A stretch of 64,000 bases of DNA from Spodoptera frugiperda (GCF_023101765.2 NC_064228.1:8481501-8545500); one strand, 5' to 3'. Numbered from the stretch's first letter, positions 44,791 through 56,302 are shown. The notes: a model not told the origin generated them from the sequence alone. A program made the numbers and translations.

Positions 44791-46930
44791 GAAAAAACAC
44801 AAACGACCAATTAATATATGCAAACAAATATATGCACCACCTAAGATCTCATCGTTGCTTCCCATCAGGCAAGATTGAGGTCAAACGCACTCAAATTTTT
44901 CGTTAGTAAAAAAAAGTATAGAATGTTGGATTACATCATGTAATATGTCAAACGAAGAAATTCTTATATAATTTTATGGCTTCCCCTCAAACTGTAATCT
45001 AGGCTATCTGAACGCAGATTTATATCAAGTGATGGCTTATTTCTCTCCACCGCTCAAGGTCGAATGGTAAATAATGCCTCATTAAATCTATCTTTGCTAT
45101 TCTACTTTCTAATTGAAACATTACTGTGGCCTATTAAATTGGTTTATGTACCATTTTGTGTATAATAAAGTAGATGGATTGTAGTATGGTTTATTGTATA
45201 CCATTTTATATATTACCAATAATTTAAAGTAATACATCTACACTCTCATGCATGATAAGTGTCTTAAACCACCAGGTGACCATGACACATGTTATAAATA
45301 AAGAAATAAGTATACATAATAATGTGGTTCCTGACTAAATTCTTGTAACCGCTTTCACTGAATCACTTCCTCAGTACCCCCACATATCCCTACCAAGCGA
45401 GGGAGGCTCCAGTCTAGACGAGGGTTAGCACAATACCCGCGATTTATACCCACAAACTGTTTACTGTCCATTAACTCTGAATACCATAGGCCTATGGGGC
45501 TGTGGTGCAGTCTCTAAGGTTTAGCCGCCGACGTCTTTATAGCGTTTAAGGTAATCTGTTAATGTTAGGTGCTGGGTCTAGATTTATTGTGGTTAGGTCA
45601 TACGGGGTAGTTGGGAGATGTGTAATAAAATATGGTCGGTTTTGGAATAATTTGCTTAAGAATTGATTAGGTACGATCTATAACAAAGGAGAACGATTTT
45701 TCTGTTTGTGAGCAATACTGAGATCTTAAAAAAGACTTAAAAAGATTTTCGGCTATGGTTATAGTAGATGGTAAGAATAAACTGGACTTTTCTTACTTAA
45801 TAAAAGATTTTCGAGCCGATAAATACAGTTTTCAGTCAGGTTCAGTATGATAGACTGATGACGATCAATGCCCATAAATGACTTTGGTTTGAGTGGCAAG
45901 AAAGCACACTGTGGCCTATGAACTGTTGTAACACTGGTATGGTTTTGGAGCTTACATCCACATACACACACATCATTATACAAATCGACCAAAATGAAAT
46001 TCAGAAACTGTAATAACTGAAGGAAATGATATCGAACGCCAAAGCAAACAGTTGATAACTGCTGCTGCTAAAATTGTACCCAGCGCTAATTTCAACATGG
46101 CGGCGTACGTTTCCTCTCCTAAACCCATAACTACCGTCGTTTCGTTGAAATAATTCACGGAATAAATTGGACATTCCACAGATATCAGCTGTATATCAAT
46201 TGGTTGGTGTGTGAACACTGGAATTAGTCTGGTATGCGTCTATTATAAATCTTATCAATCTTTGTTTAGTTGTTTAGGAGTTAAGGCGCGTTCATACTTG
46301 GTCGTTTTTGTTCTTTAGATAGTGGGACCTTAAGTATGATCTTTGTTTGTGTGATTTCTTAAACTTAAAATTGTCGTCTGTTATTTCGTATCGATTGTAA
46401 TCTATTTTGTGGGCCTTAAAACTTTCTTTTTTACCTTTGACCGCTATCTCACTGATGATGATGACTTAGAATTTATTATTGTAATTCTTAAGAACTTACA
46501 TTTTTGAGTAGATTTGTAATGTTTACCATATACCCAAGGTAAGTTGTGGAACCATGCCCTCATTTTGCCTAATTAAAAATAATTCCTTGACACCACAATT
46601 GGTTTATGTACTACGGCTTCAATTCTTATTCTTTTGACTTAAAAATAAATAAAGGAAACAAAAAAAGGAACAAAAGAAGTTTTACTGTGTAGTGTTTTAC
46701 TGTGGCATAATAATTGAAGTTTGCAGGCTATAAAAGCTAGTTTTAAGATTATAATAGTGTGGTATTTCAATGCCTTCATCTGCAAGCAATATTGATAGTT
46801 AATAAAGAAAGTTTAGCTAATATTTTGCCGTGGCAAAGTGATTGAAGTTTGCAGGCTTTATACCCTGGATTACTATGACCAATAAAGTGGAGTAGTGATG
46901 TAAATCATTGTAATTTACAACGGTAACATA
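44791..46930. other. Unannotated stretch (2.1 kb)
   Basis: A minus-strand 80-codon frame (45976-46218) and, opposite it, AACATGGCGGCGTACG on + (18 codons) were considered; neither has splice sites or known motifs. Confidence 0.3.
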
Positions 46931-46937
46931 CAACCTA

Positions 46938-46960
46938 CGTGTGTGTGTGTGTGTGTGTGA
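46938..46960. repeat. (GT)n microsatellite
   Basis: CGTGTGTGTGTGTGTGTGTG followed by TGA; a pure dinucleotide run of about 22 bases. Confidence 0.9.
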
Positions 46961-47203
46961 CCTTGATCTCCTGGACTCCAGCCAAATATTGTATTGATTT
47001 AATCCTGCACTTGTGCATATCCGACGCTTTAGATGCATTGTTTATTTGTGATTGCGTAATCGTGTGTTAACGATGTTTTCTTGATAAATTAATTAATTAA
47101 TTATGCTCAGTATTCTGTACTGAAACTAAATTTTAAGTTGTACTTCAATATCGTGCTATCTCTGTCATTTTCTAAGGTATTTGTAGTGATAGATATACAG
47201 TGG

Positions 47204-47270
47204 CAATCTGCCTTGGGCTAGGCGAGAAGGAGTTAAGGAGACTAAAAACCACCCCGTTCCACTCCTGCTT
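47204..47270 (-). repeat. GC-rich interspersed repeat (GGGTTACCGGGG family), fragment
   Basis: In reverse: AAGCAGGAGTGGAACGGGGT, GGTTTTTAGTCTCC and CTCGCCTAGCCCAAGG. Confidence 0.6.
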
Positions 47271-48650
47271 AAACAGATATAATATAAATAATATGCAAAT
47301 AATTTTAAATGTGTCTGTCCGATGTTTCTATCATTTATTTATATTTCAAACAAAACGTATATAGGCGGATTTAATGTCTGAGATATTCTCTCCCTTGTCA
47401 AATCATATTTTTTATGCGTTGCTTTATTGCGTTTAACATTTTTACGGTATGTTTTTATTATTTTGTTATTTTTGTCGTTTAAAACAGGTTGAATTGTTCT
47501 CCTTCTAATCCTGCAAGGGACGTTGCATAATGTACATAGGTATATAGATCTTTTTTCCTATTTTAAGACTAGTTATAGGCTTAACTGCCTTCTCTGTAGC
47601 CACTGAACCATACCTGAAATGACTGTAAACATAAACGGAGTCAGAACTAGAATGATTACAGTAACAACGGTTCGTTTGTACATCAAAGCGGTTCATATGT
47701 TCGTATGAACCGGTAACTTACTGCAGGACAATAAAACATATGAACTAGTGGTAATTGTTTGGCGCACCGCCAGAGGGCGCCTCACGTGTTTCTTGCACTG
47801 CTGCAGTGTAGACAGATTGCGATGGCTGTTTGTTTGTTTATCTATATAGGTATAATGATGATTTGTTCGGTGTGAGGGAGGGAGGAAATTAATTGAAAAT
47901 TATTTGTGTGAGCTACTGGTAGTAACTATCGTGAGTTGTGATAAATAGGTTGAATTATGCAGTCTGCTCACGTGAAATGTTCGAAAAACTAGTTGAGGCT
48001 TTTTCGATTCGTTCACTGTAGTAAATGTTATATTAATTGGAATAGGTATTTCTATAAAATTCCCGAATCTATTCACTAGTGTCTACTTAGGTTTTAAAAA
48101 TGCGTGTGCAATACCACCTTTTGTATTAAGATTTTATTTTTAAACGATTTGTACTGTAACAGAAATATTACATTCATTCATTTAAGTAAATAATCAAAGC
48201 AAAAGCTTATGTATTGCAAGAGTCACTTAATAATTTCTCAACGTCTATGCAAAATACTCATGTAAAAATATCTCCTTACAACACCATTTACAAGCTACTA
48301 ACAAAAGACGTCACCACTCTTTGTATGACGCTTTTCCCCCATGTCATTAGGTAGCAAGACACCTGGTCTGTGTGCCTAGGTATGTGGACAAACAATAATC
48401 CTATGGTGTATGACGTCACAGGGTGTGGACGCCGAGGTAATGGTGGCCACGGTATAGGTATACTTAGGTGTTAGGGAGGAATCTAGGTCTTAGGTTATTT
48501 GGTGGGACGCTACGTGATTTTATTGGAAGGGTGAGTCGTTGTGGTTCTTTTGATTAGAGTAAATTGTTTAGTTTCATTGTAAAAGATTTATATTTTACAT
48601 AACAACATTGTGAATGGATGAATCTGATAATAATTGGAGTAGGACTGTCA
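47271..48650. other. Unannotated stretch (1.4 kb)
   Basis: Contains an inverted GGCGCACCGCCAGAGGGCGCC (47761) and a TGACGTCA octamer (48411-48418). No gene seen. Confidence 0.3.
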
Positions 48651-48689
48651 AGAGTTTGAGCCGTGTGAGCCTTTACCTAATCTCTCTTA

Positions 48690-48825
48690 TCCCCAAATCC
48701 CAATCCTCAAAACCCTAACGCCTTAAAAGGCATGCAATGCATTTGCACCTCCACTGGTGTTTCGGGTTTCCAGGGGCGGCGGCGTTTGCTTATAATCAAG
48801 TGATCTGTCTGCTCGTTTACCTTTC
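48690..48825 (+). repeat. Interspersed repeat (GGCGGCGATTGCTTACCATC family)
   Basis: CCTTAAAAGGCATGCAATGC, GGTGTTTCGGGTTTCCAGGG and GTGATCTGTCTGCTCGTTT; a terminal scrap recurs at 49285-49318. Confidence 0.6.
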
Positions 48826-49649
48826 CTAATTGTTATCTGCAAATTCCTAAGGAAGCAAAGATTTTTAATTCGATCGATTTTTCTTCAAACATCGGCTTTT
48901 TTAAACTTCTTAATGTTTCACCATGTAAACAAATCATCCGTTCACATACATTCGCAAGGTGAAACAAAACATTACATTTACGATTACACTGGAAATTGTT
49001 GCCTTGTTACTGAATTTCAGCGATCATTCATTGGAACACTAACTCACAACAAACTATTTAAATTTAAATCTACATAACTGCAAACTGAAATAGACAGCGT
49101 CTGAATAATTGAGATTTTTAAACTCATATGTTAAATAAATATAATTTAGACTGAGGTCAAAACGTAAACTTTTTGTGAGTTATAATAGGTTAAGATATTA
49201 TGATTCTGATGTAGTAAAGGATAAGACTACTGCCATACACACCAGTCGTCTTTACAGATTTTTCCAGTAGGCTATTTTTTATAGCTTCTCATCAGGTGAC
49301 CTGTCTGCTCGTTTGTCTCCAATTCCATAAAGAAAAATTACAAATTCCAATAACATTTTTATCCTCACACAAGAATCAAACTTAGACTAGAGTCTATTCA
49401 ACCATCGAAGCAGATAACCAAGAGCACGTAGAGTGTAATAATCCTGTAACCTTCATGATCACTCAACCCTCATGACCTCCCTAGATACTTTACACATCAG
49501 TAGGTTCTATGGTCCAGCCTAATATGTCACGCGTACAGGCTAATTTTATAATCTGTCTCGATCGATATTTAGACTTTATTTTCATCATATGTAAATACTT
49601 TGGGTTTTGAATTTAAACATTTTGCAAAGAATCTGCTCTGTACAAATCA
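48826..49649. other. Unannotated stretch
   Basis: Only the repeat scrap CATCAGGTGACCTGTCTGCT (about 49288) was recognised. Confidence 0.35.
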
Positions 49650-49790
49650 ACAGCCTATAAGTGGCCACTGCTAACCAAGGCCTTCTCACACGGAGAAGGT
49701 TTGAGCATTAATCACCACGCTTGCTTAATGCACCAGGTTTCCTCTCGATGTTTTCCTTCACCGTTTGTCAGTGGTGTTTAGACTTACCTC
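49650..49790 (-). mobile_element. Second SINE-like repeat, 3' half, minus strand
   Basis: CCTATAAGTGGCCACTGCTA, AAGGCCTTCTCACACGGAGA and TCGATGTTTTCCTTCACCGT are the reverse of the unit at 18817-19110. Confidence 0.65.
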
Positions 49791-49905
49791 CTAGTACATG
49801 ATACAAACTTATAACATAAAAATTGGTGTACATTGTAAAGTGGCATTAAGTGCTGTAATATCTCCTCTGCCTGTCTTTTCGGGAATAAAAAGGCTTGACG
49901 ATACG
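49786..49905 (+). mobile_element. SINE (2645 family), 3' half
   Basis: ACAAACTTATAACATAAAAA, TTGGTGTACATTGTAAAGTG, CTCTGCCTGTCTTTTCGGGA. It abuts the reversed SINE-like copy, so one inserted at the edge of the other. Confidence 0.6.
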
Positions 49906-50065
49906 ACAATAATAGTCTACGTTTGTTATGGAAACTTTCTTCTATTTGCCTTCCATTATGTAGAGTAGAAAACTGTCCCTTAATTATAGTTATTTTCCAT
50001 TCTAGTGTGCTATGTATGTATGTAACATCTATAGTTGGCTCCATTTAAAAGAGAAAGTTGGTTAT

Positions 50066-50222
50066 GTTTTTTTTTTGAGGGGGAAAAATAATCCAATGTC
50101 TTCTCCGGCCTCGTGTGAAGCGAGAGGGAGTGTCAGACTCTTGCTGACTAAAAACCACTTAATTCCTATTCCTGCTTTTCGAGCCGGAGCCCCGGTAACC
50201 CGCTAGCCAGTCCGCAGCTCCG
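50066..50222 (-). repeat. GC-rich interspersed repeat (GGGTTACCGGGG family), full copy
   Basis: In reverse GGAGCTGCGGACTGGCTAGC, GGGTTACCGGGGCTCCGGCT, GCAGGAATAGGAATTAAGTG, ending in a T/A run next to GAGGGGGAAA. Confidence 0.7.
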
Positions 50223-50633
50223 GGTCAATGTTGGTTATGTGTGAATGTATGTGTGTTTAGTTATTTTTAACGCCAAAACTACTGATTGGTTCTGAATGAA
50301 ATTTTGATCATAGTTAGATTATAGTCTAAAATAATAAACTTAGTTAAAAGCCGAGGTTAGAAGCAGGTAATAATGAATGAAGTAAATCACCATTATATTA
50401 TTTGCAACGATAACACTTTAACAGAATAATGCCAGCCATAAACAGTTTATAGCACATTTCATTTCGATCTGCTGATACAAACACCGTCCTCGAATGCACC
50501 TCGCTGATTTACGACTCATCAAATATTATACTCGGCTTACGAAACTAAACAATGGATTCGATTTATTTGTTGTATTAATGTAACGATTATTACGAAATGA
50601 GTTAAATGCAATTCGTCGATAACTTTATACTGC

Positions 50634-50825
50634 TCACTAGCTACTTCCACACGGTTTCACCCGCACTGCTCGGTTCTTATTGATCGTGGCGTGATAATTT
50701 ATAGCCTATAACCTTCTTCGATAAATGCACTACCCAACACAAAAAGAATTATTCAAATCGAACCAGTAGTTCCGGAGATTTGCGCGTACAAACAAACAAA
50801 CTCTTCAGCTTTATAATATTAAGTA
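50634..50825 (+). repeat. Interspersed repeat (CTACTTCCGCGCGGTTTCAC family)
   Basis: CTAGCTACTTCCACACGGTT, CACTACCCAACACAAAAAGA, AACCAGTAGTTCCGGAGATT, then CAAACAAACAAACTCTTCAG. Confidence 0.65.
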
Positions 50826-51039
50826 TAGATTAGGCTGTATTACTTGTTGCAACTTAACTCGTGGTTGTACCAACACGTCCACTGAGCCCTGCATCCAGTG
50901 ACTCTCTCTGACCTACATCATCTCATCTATCTACTAGGTATATCTATGTAATGTACATTTCAGGATGTATTTCAGTGTTTAATTTTCTTTATTTTTTCCA
51001 ATGCAATAAATTTTCAATATACCTTATAGTCGAAACTGT

Positions 51040-51110
51040 CACCTGCGTAGCATTGTTGTAGCCGCTACGGCCTCTGCTACGGCGTAGCAATTTCGTAGCA
51101 AACGTAGCCT
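51040..51110. repeat. Short GTAGC/CTACG-rich cluster
   Basis: GTAGC or its complement GCTAC occurs about eight times in 70 bases (GTAGCCGCTACGGCCTCTGC, TACGGCGTAGCAATTTCGTA); local direct and inverted repeats. Confidence 0.5.
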
Positions 51111-51224
51111 TTGCTTATGTTACTACGTTTTGTCTTTCTTGTGTTACCTACACTAGTCCATACAAATAGGTGATTTTCCTTTTAGGTATTATGTCTAGTT
51201 TAAAATTGAAAATTATAAAATTAT

Positions 51225-51480
51225 TTTGCAGTCAGCTGGGGGGATTATCATCCAGTGACTGCGGAGGATAATCCCGCCTCAAAAAAAAAAAAGTTAGCTG
51301 TGTATCCTGTACTTTAGCATCGATGAATATCAGATCCTGTGTCGTGTCAGGCTTACTACGTGGTGATGCGTCCAGCCGGAAGCCGTGCTTTGATCTCACC
51401 TTTACCCTCCTCGCCCCTCCTCTACGGTAGTGTTGTCGCCTTGAGGGCAATGAACTTGCATTATGTGAACTGGTTTAATA
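51225..51480 (-). repeat. Unclassified repeat-like segment
   Basis: The minus-strand frame GFRLDASPRSKPDTTQDLIF is familiar from dispersed lepidopteran sequence. The A-run AAAAAAAAAAAA at 51279 and GC-rich composition suit a mobile element, but I cannot name it. Confidence 0.3.
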
Positions 51481-51614
51481 ATACAGGTTGAAACTATACA
51501 ACTACCGTGTTGGTTGATTATGGAATAATATTCTCGCGTCAGGTTAAATTCTTATCGAGATATCAATAGTCTGGTAAACACGAACGAACGAACACCTCTG
51601 CCAAACAAAAAAAT

Positions 51615-51675
51615 TTTGACGTTTCAAAAGTGCCTTAAAGGATTAATTGAAATAAATGCTTTGACTTTAAATTAA
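51615..51675 (+). repeat. LINE 3'-end fragment, plus strand
   Basis: TTTGACGTTTCAAAAGTGCC, GGATTAATTGAAATAAATGC, TTTGACTTT is the reverse complement of the 3' end of the LINE at 41911. Confidence 0.65.
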
Positions 51676-51829
51676 CTATCTAAAAGTGGATGTAAACCAA
51701 TACGAGTAGCGCTGCTTACCCCTTTCCAGCTTGCTTGTTGCCTGTGACGAATCACCTGTCAATTTAGTCTGTCGAATCATAATTCCATTAATGAAATGTA
51801 TAATTATGTCATAACTAATCGCCTAGAAA

Positions 51830-51965
51830 CAGCACCGCAGTCTGGCCCACATGTGGCGACGTCCTGTCGAATATAATTAAGTTTTATATATTTAAAATAC
51901 ATAATTAATATTATATCAACAACAACAGGAAGCTGTCGTTTATTTTGGCGCCCAACGCGGGACTT
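51830..51965 (+). mobile_element. Possible LTR-retrotransposon remnant with primer-binding site
   Basis: TGGCGCCCAACGCGGGAC (51946-51963) is a typical primer-binding-site sequence beginning TGG, of the kind found immediately 3' of LTRs in Gypsy-type elements. The preceding AT-rich sequence (AACAACAACAGG..CGTTTATT) could be the LTR end. No second LTR or gag-pol was found. Confidence 0.4.
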
Positions 51966-52164
51966 ATATTTAGATCTTATTGCGGTGATAGCACAGAGCA
52001 AGTTTGGGATGGAGTGCAAAGATATATAGGTTAATCTTAACTGGTTTATTTACAAAAATACGCCGTAACAGTTGAACAATAACTCGCCGTGCGTGATCAC
52101 CTGGCTGATAGCAAAATACTTTTCCATATCTGAAATGAAACAATATTTACACCCTCAGAGTGAA

Positions 52165-52266
52165 TAGGTACTTTCTAAGTCTGTGTGCTCCATCTTCGGC
52201 CACATTTTCCCTTGGCGTCCTGGTAATAATCAGGTTGGTGGCCAAACGCAGACTTATCAACGTTAT
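52165..52266 (+). repeat. ~100-bp repeat with AAGTCTGYGT inverted ends, copy 1
   Basis: AAGTCTGTGTGCTCCATCTT ... TTGGTGGCCAAACGCAGACT+T. Two other copies at 61827 and 62498. Flanks GGTACTTTCT and ATCAACG are shared with copy 2, so the true borders lie outside the inverted repeat. Confidence 0.65.
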
Positions 52267-53094
52267 AAAAACCCTGTTCTCTTAATAGTGAATTTTATTT
52301 CGATCTGCCAATGGAGTATTTGTGAAACAAATTATGCTTTTTTTTGGGATACCGATTACTGTGTCGTGATGAATTAGCATAAACGTCAAGTTGATTGAAG
52401 TTTATTACATAGCTGAGATATTTGCTGACATAGCTTTCCATTTACTCCATACCACATGGTTCCGACCTTACGCCTTGACATTGCGCAACGGACGGTTTAT
52501 ATTTAAACGGTCCAGCATTTTATAGCCGCATCACATCATGCATACATACATACATTCTATATTATTATTATATCTAAAGAATGTGTAAACGAAGCATTAC
52601 GACTTTTTAGTTCGCAGTGACTCACTTGTCAGTAGAGGTCGCTGTCGTCGTTTTTGATCTTCATGGAGTTTTTAGTGGTTTTTGTGTGACCCTTGAATTA
52701 GGTTTTTAAAAGTAATGTACGTTATAAATATGAGAAATGTTATGGAAATTTAAGTTCGTCGTCAGAACGACGTAAAGTTCCAAATTCTGAGCTATAGGCG
52801 TATGCCTCCGTGCAATAAAAAAAAAAAACATTTTAAATCAAGGATCGGAAAAGTCAGCAGAGGCTAAAGAGTTGAATGTTTGAATAACTATTCGACTGAT
52901 GAGTAAAAACTTCAATCAAACTCGTTTAAATAACCTTTGAAATAAAGTTATTATCAAAAGCTTTAACTTTGACTTTTTAGACTACACGATAATTAAGCCC
53001 ACCTTTGTACACATGTGCATAAAGTGTAAATAAATAAATAAATAATAATTTTACCTAGCATGTAATGTGAACCGAAATTTTCGTCTCATTTAGT
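52267..53094. other. Unannotated stretch
   Basis: 52918-52975 may be a further LINE 3' scrap (TTTGAAATAAAGTTATTATC..TTTAACTTTGACTTTTTAG). No gene seen. Confidence 0.3.
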
Positions 53095-53375
53095 GCAGTG
53101 ACCTGGTTTCTATAAAGGGCGACTGCCAATAGCCCTTTGACATTTTAAACTGACATTTAGGATAGAAAATATCTAGTACTTTTGTAAACTTGATAATATT
53201 CTTAATTATCTCGATAACATAGTGTTTTATATGGCGGACGATACATATTTAATGGAGACCGGGCAACAGCGTTCTGTAATAAACCTGATCTTAATCTTCT
53301 GATAAACTGCTATCTACAATCGGTCTACCTATGTTTCGAGATTATGACTCCTGGACTAAGTTCCAGCAGTGGGTT
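53095..53375 (+). repeat. Interspersed repeat, copy 2 of the 17217 family
   Basis: GTGACCTGGTTTCTATAAAG (also at 17625), GGGCAACAGCGTTCTGTAAT, GATTATGACTCCTGGACTAA, TTCCAGCAGTGGG. Probably a decayed LINE 3' region. Confidence 0.5.
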
Positions 53376-54426
53376 CTCATTTGATGTTGTTCTCATTAAC
53401 TGGGTGATTTCGAACGACCGGTTTCTTCAACGGAAGGTCCATTTATCTTGATCGGATAAAGTATTATTCGGTGTTCGGGTTTTGGTATTCGCGATGATGG
53501 TAGTATAAGGAACGGAGAATAAAGTTCCCTAAGAAAAGGAGGATCCTCCGACCAGGGAGGTGATCGTGCCTGGCGGGCTTTCTGCCCAACTGTTGTCTAT
53601 TGGGATTTTCTATCCATATCTTTTCGCCTGTAAACTTCACATGTACGTTGTAGATTATAACGTCATCCGTTAATTTGCTCGTCGATCATCTATGTGCAAC
53701 TTCTGTCATTTGTCACTTGTCATGTGTCGTCACAGCAAGATTATTAACATATTGGTGAAAAGTGGATGTTACATTTAATATGGGCATCAATAACATGCTT
53801 GGTGAAAAGCACGCGTTACATTTGCTATGATGGGACTGCTACCTACCTCTTTTTCCTTTCCTTGTAGTAACAAAGAATATTTTCACTATCTTCCCTAGTT
53901 TTATGATCACTTATTTCTTTTTCTTTTTCTCGCGCCCTTTCAAAGGGAATTTTTAGACAATTTCGTTTCAGTGTAAATGTAAATTAGTTCGTGTTGCGAA
54001 TATTGAGCAGATTGCTTCTTTCGCCTATTTTCCTGGACCCTTTATTAAAGTGCTTTTTACCTGAACTTTTCCGCCATGTTTATCAAATAAATTATTTATG
54101 TTTTTTACTGTAGTAGTCGTAATCATTAGTCGTTTTATTTTTGGTACAGATTTACCTACATAATTTTACGTTCAGTCTAAGCGGCAGAGTTAATTTTAAT
54201 CATATCAATCATCAAATATTGTAAATTATATTCTTCTTCTTGATTTTGATAATTAAAACACACATTTAAAAATAATGCCTTTTCTAGATCCAAACAACTC
54301 AGCAAAACAAGTTATATGAATAAACTTACTAAAATTAATTACTAAATATGACCACTTAAATACAAAGTGTAACAAACAAAGTGCTTGATAAAAAGTGAAT
54401 GAAAATATGTTGTGTAACATAAACCA
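53376..54426. other. Upstream region of the 54427 exon
   Basis: AT-rich; no canonical TATA/initiator pair was recognised near the exon. An in-frame TAA lies 12 bases before the ATG, supporting that ATG as the start. Confidence 0.35.
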
Positions 54427-54517
54427 ATGAGTTCCCCGGACGACGGATGCGGCGTGCGCCGGCGCCGCAGCATCAAGCGACTCCTGCGCAGCCTTACTGC
54501 TGATAAACTGCAGACAG
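54427..54517 (+). CDS. First coding exon of an unidentified gene (basic N-terminus)
   Basis: ATG with an in-frame TAA 12 bases upstream opens a GC-rich frame, MSSPDDGCGVRRRRSIKRLL followed by RSLTADKLQT, ending at a strong donor CAGACAG|GTAAAG in phase 1. The local GC content contrasts sharply with the surrounding AT-rich DNA, as in the C1 exon. The RRRRSIKRLLRSL segment is strongly basic and could be a membrane-binding or nuclear-localisation stretch, or a phosphorylation site (RRRRS). No domain is recognised. It may be an alternative first exon of a gene whose body lies beyond 64000. Downstream, 3.2 kb into the intron, is a recursive-splice-like site, and 57555 carries a good acceptor that would add GFLINN and a stop. 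Confidence 0.6.
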
Positions 54518-55039
54518 GTAAAGAAATACATGGTTGAAATGTTTTTGTGAGTATATGTGTTTTAAAACGCACACATATAGCCGGCAAAGTATTTGTGACT
54601 CCTCTAGTGTTGCTTGTTTTTTGATAATAATCAATTTGCACGAATATTCGGATCGGGCAAACGATTACACTGACTCTCTATTTCATAAAGAACATGACAT
54701 AAGATATTTTTTGTGTTAAATAAATATTTATCAATTGTTTGCTATGTAATGTAATGTTTCAATACAATCAATGGAGTTTTCCATTGTAAGTACGTGTATT
54801 TTTCCAAGATTCACAATGTAGCCCCGCTTGATACAAACAGAATAAACACGGATCTCCCTATAAACAACGTTTGTAGTAAAACTGCGCATTTCATATTGTT
54901 TACGCGTGCTCCAGTGAGATGCTTCCATCTACGCTCTATACACACGTGTTACTGGGTACTTGTAGTAACGCCAAGTACCTTTTATGTGTGTTATTTTATA
55001 TAGTTTTGATGTTAAGTAGGTTTTTTAAGTGTGGGAGAG
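54518..55039 (+). other. Beginning of the intron after the 54427 exon
   Basis: AT-rich sequence with overlapping short frames only; no exon candidate. Confidence 0.35.
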
Positions 55040-55119
55040 CCATGCTTCGGCACGATTGGGCTGGCTCGACCGGTGTGATACCACAGCCTCACAGATAACC
55101 GACGTGAAACAACGGAGGT

Positions 55120-55265
55120 TATCGAAGGCCCAAATAACCCTCTTCTCAATCCCCGATTCTCCAAAAGCCCTTAAATTCCTAACCCCCAAAAGGCCGACAA
55201 AGCCCTTGTAATGCATCTGGTGTTTTGACGGCTATTGCTGACCATGAAGTAATCCGTTTGCTCAT
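55120..55265 (+). repeat. Interspersed repeat (GGCGGCGATTGCTTACCATC family)
   Basis: CTAACCCCCAAAAGGCCGAC, AATGCATCTGGTGTTTTGAC, then GTAATCCGTTTGCTCATTCT. The upstream GTGGGAGAGCCATGCTTCGG (55030) probably belongs to the same element. Confidence 0.6.
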
Positions 55266-55784
55266 TCTGTTATTAAAAAAAAAAACTGTAAAATTAATGT
55301 CGTAAAATTAGGTAAATATCTACCGTGTTGTCAATAGGGATGATGACACATTTATTGTTTTATCGATGGAAGAAAAAAATGCCTAATTACCTGTAAATAA
55401 AACCAAATAATGTTTACTTCTGCAACATCGTCACAAAACTAAGTAATATTTGTGTGATGTTTACATAACCAGAAAACAGATTACAATATAGGCATATGGC
55501 ACAACGTTAAACCTTACATTAAAACCAGTATCTCCAGTAATCATGGCACAAATTAATAATATTAAAACTTTACCTGCATTAAACCTCGCAAAGTGGGCAT
55601 TACAAGTAAATAGACGAGTACCAACACACGTGCCGGCTCTCAATCATATACAAAACATGTGCTAACACACTGTTTAGCTGTTTACATATGTACATTCCTA
55701 ATGCACACCTCTCATACACTCCTACATGTTATTGGTTTTAGCAGTTCCTATCGCATATTGAATGGTTGAAACGTGGTTAGTAAG
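55266..55784. other. Unannotated stretch
   Basis: A donor-like TGCAG|GTAAAG on the minus strand (about 55575) lies in a 60-codon frame without a start; not accepted. Confidence 0.3.
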
Positions 55785-55830
55785 GTTTAAACTTTGTACA
55801 GTACGAAACAGTACTGTACAAAGTTTAAAC
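55785..55830. repeat. Perfect 20-bp inverted repeat with 6-base loop
   Basis: GTTTAAACTTTGTACAGTAC (55785-55804) is followed after GAAACA by its exact reverse complement (55811-55830). It could extrude as a cruciform or fold as a hairpin RNA. Confidence 0.9.
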
Positions 55831-56302
55831 AGTACCTTGTTGTTAAATGAGATGTTGTAAAAATAATTTGTCACTCTTTTTTTTCAAAATCTGTATACAT
55901 ACATTAATTGAAAAATACGGCTTTCTCACGTGAACTATTCGAGAAAAGCCCTGCGTTTCAAGCTACTCCAGGACTAGAAAAGCCCAATACACCAGGAGTA
56001 GCTAGAAACTAGCAGGGCATCTCAACAACTCAACAATCATCAATTTCAAAAATATTTGTTGAATACAATCCTGAAACATACTTAAATATAGTAAACATGT
56101 TGACCAGTGTGTAAGCTATTCAGAATTGTATGAAAATAAAAAACCCCTCCGGCTTGATTGTATAAATAATGCAATCGATTGATTGGACCGAACCAACTGA
56201 CAAACGAACTGCAGATCGCGTAATATGATTGATTCCTACCAACGCATTGAGTTTCAACCTTTTTGGAGAATTGATTAAAACTCATCACATATCAATGACG
56301 AA

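Noticed and set aside
45976..46218. Minus-strand 80-codon frame with a hydrophobic segment, and the opposite ATGGCGGCGTACG frame
   Set aside because: No splice sites, no domain, and neither frame shows a clear coding bias.
46530..46545. CCCAAG|GTAAGT as a second ratchet site
   Set aside because: The upstream sequence lacks a pyrimidine tract and AG acceptor of useful strength.
52165..52266. MITE bounded exactly by AAGTCTGYGT
   Set aside because: Copies 1 and 2 share sequence beyond these inverted repeats, so they are not the true ends; kept only as a repeat.
55461..55643. Minus-strand first exon with donor TGCAG|GTAAAG
   Set aside because: No ATG in frame near the start and no promoter signal; the donor alone is weak evidence.
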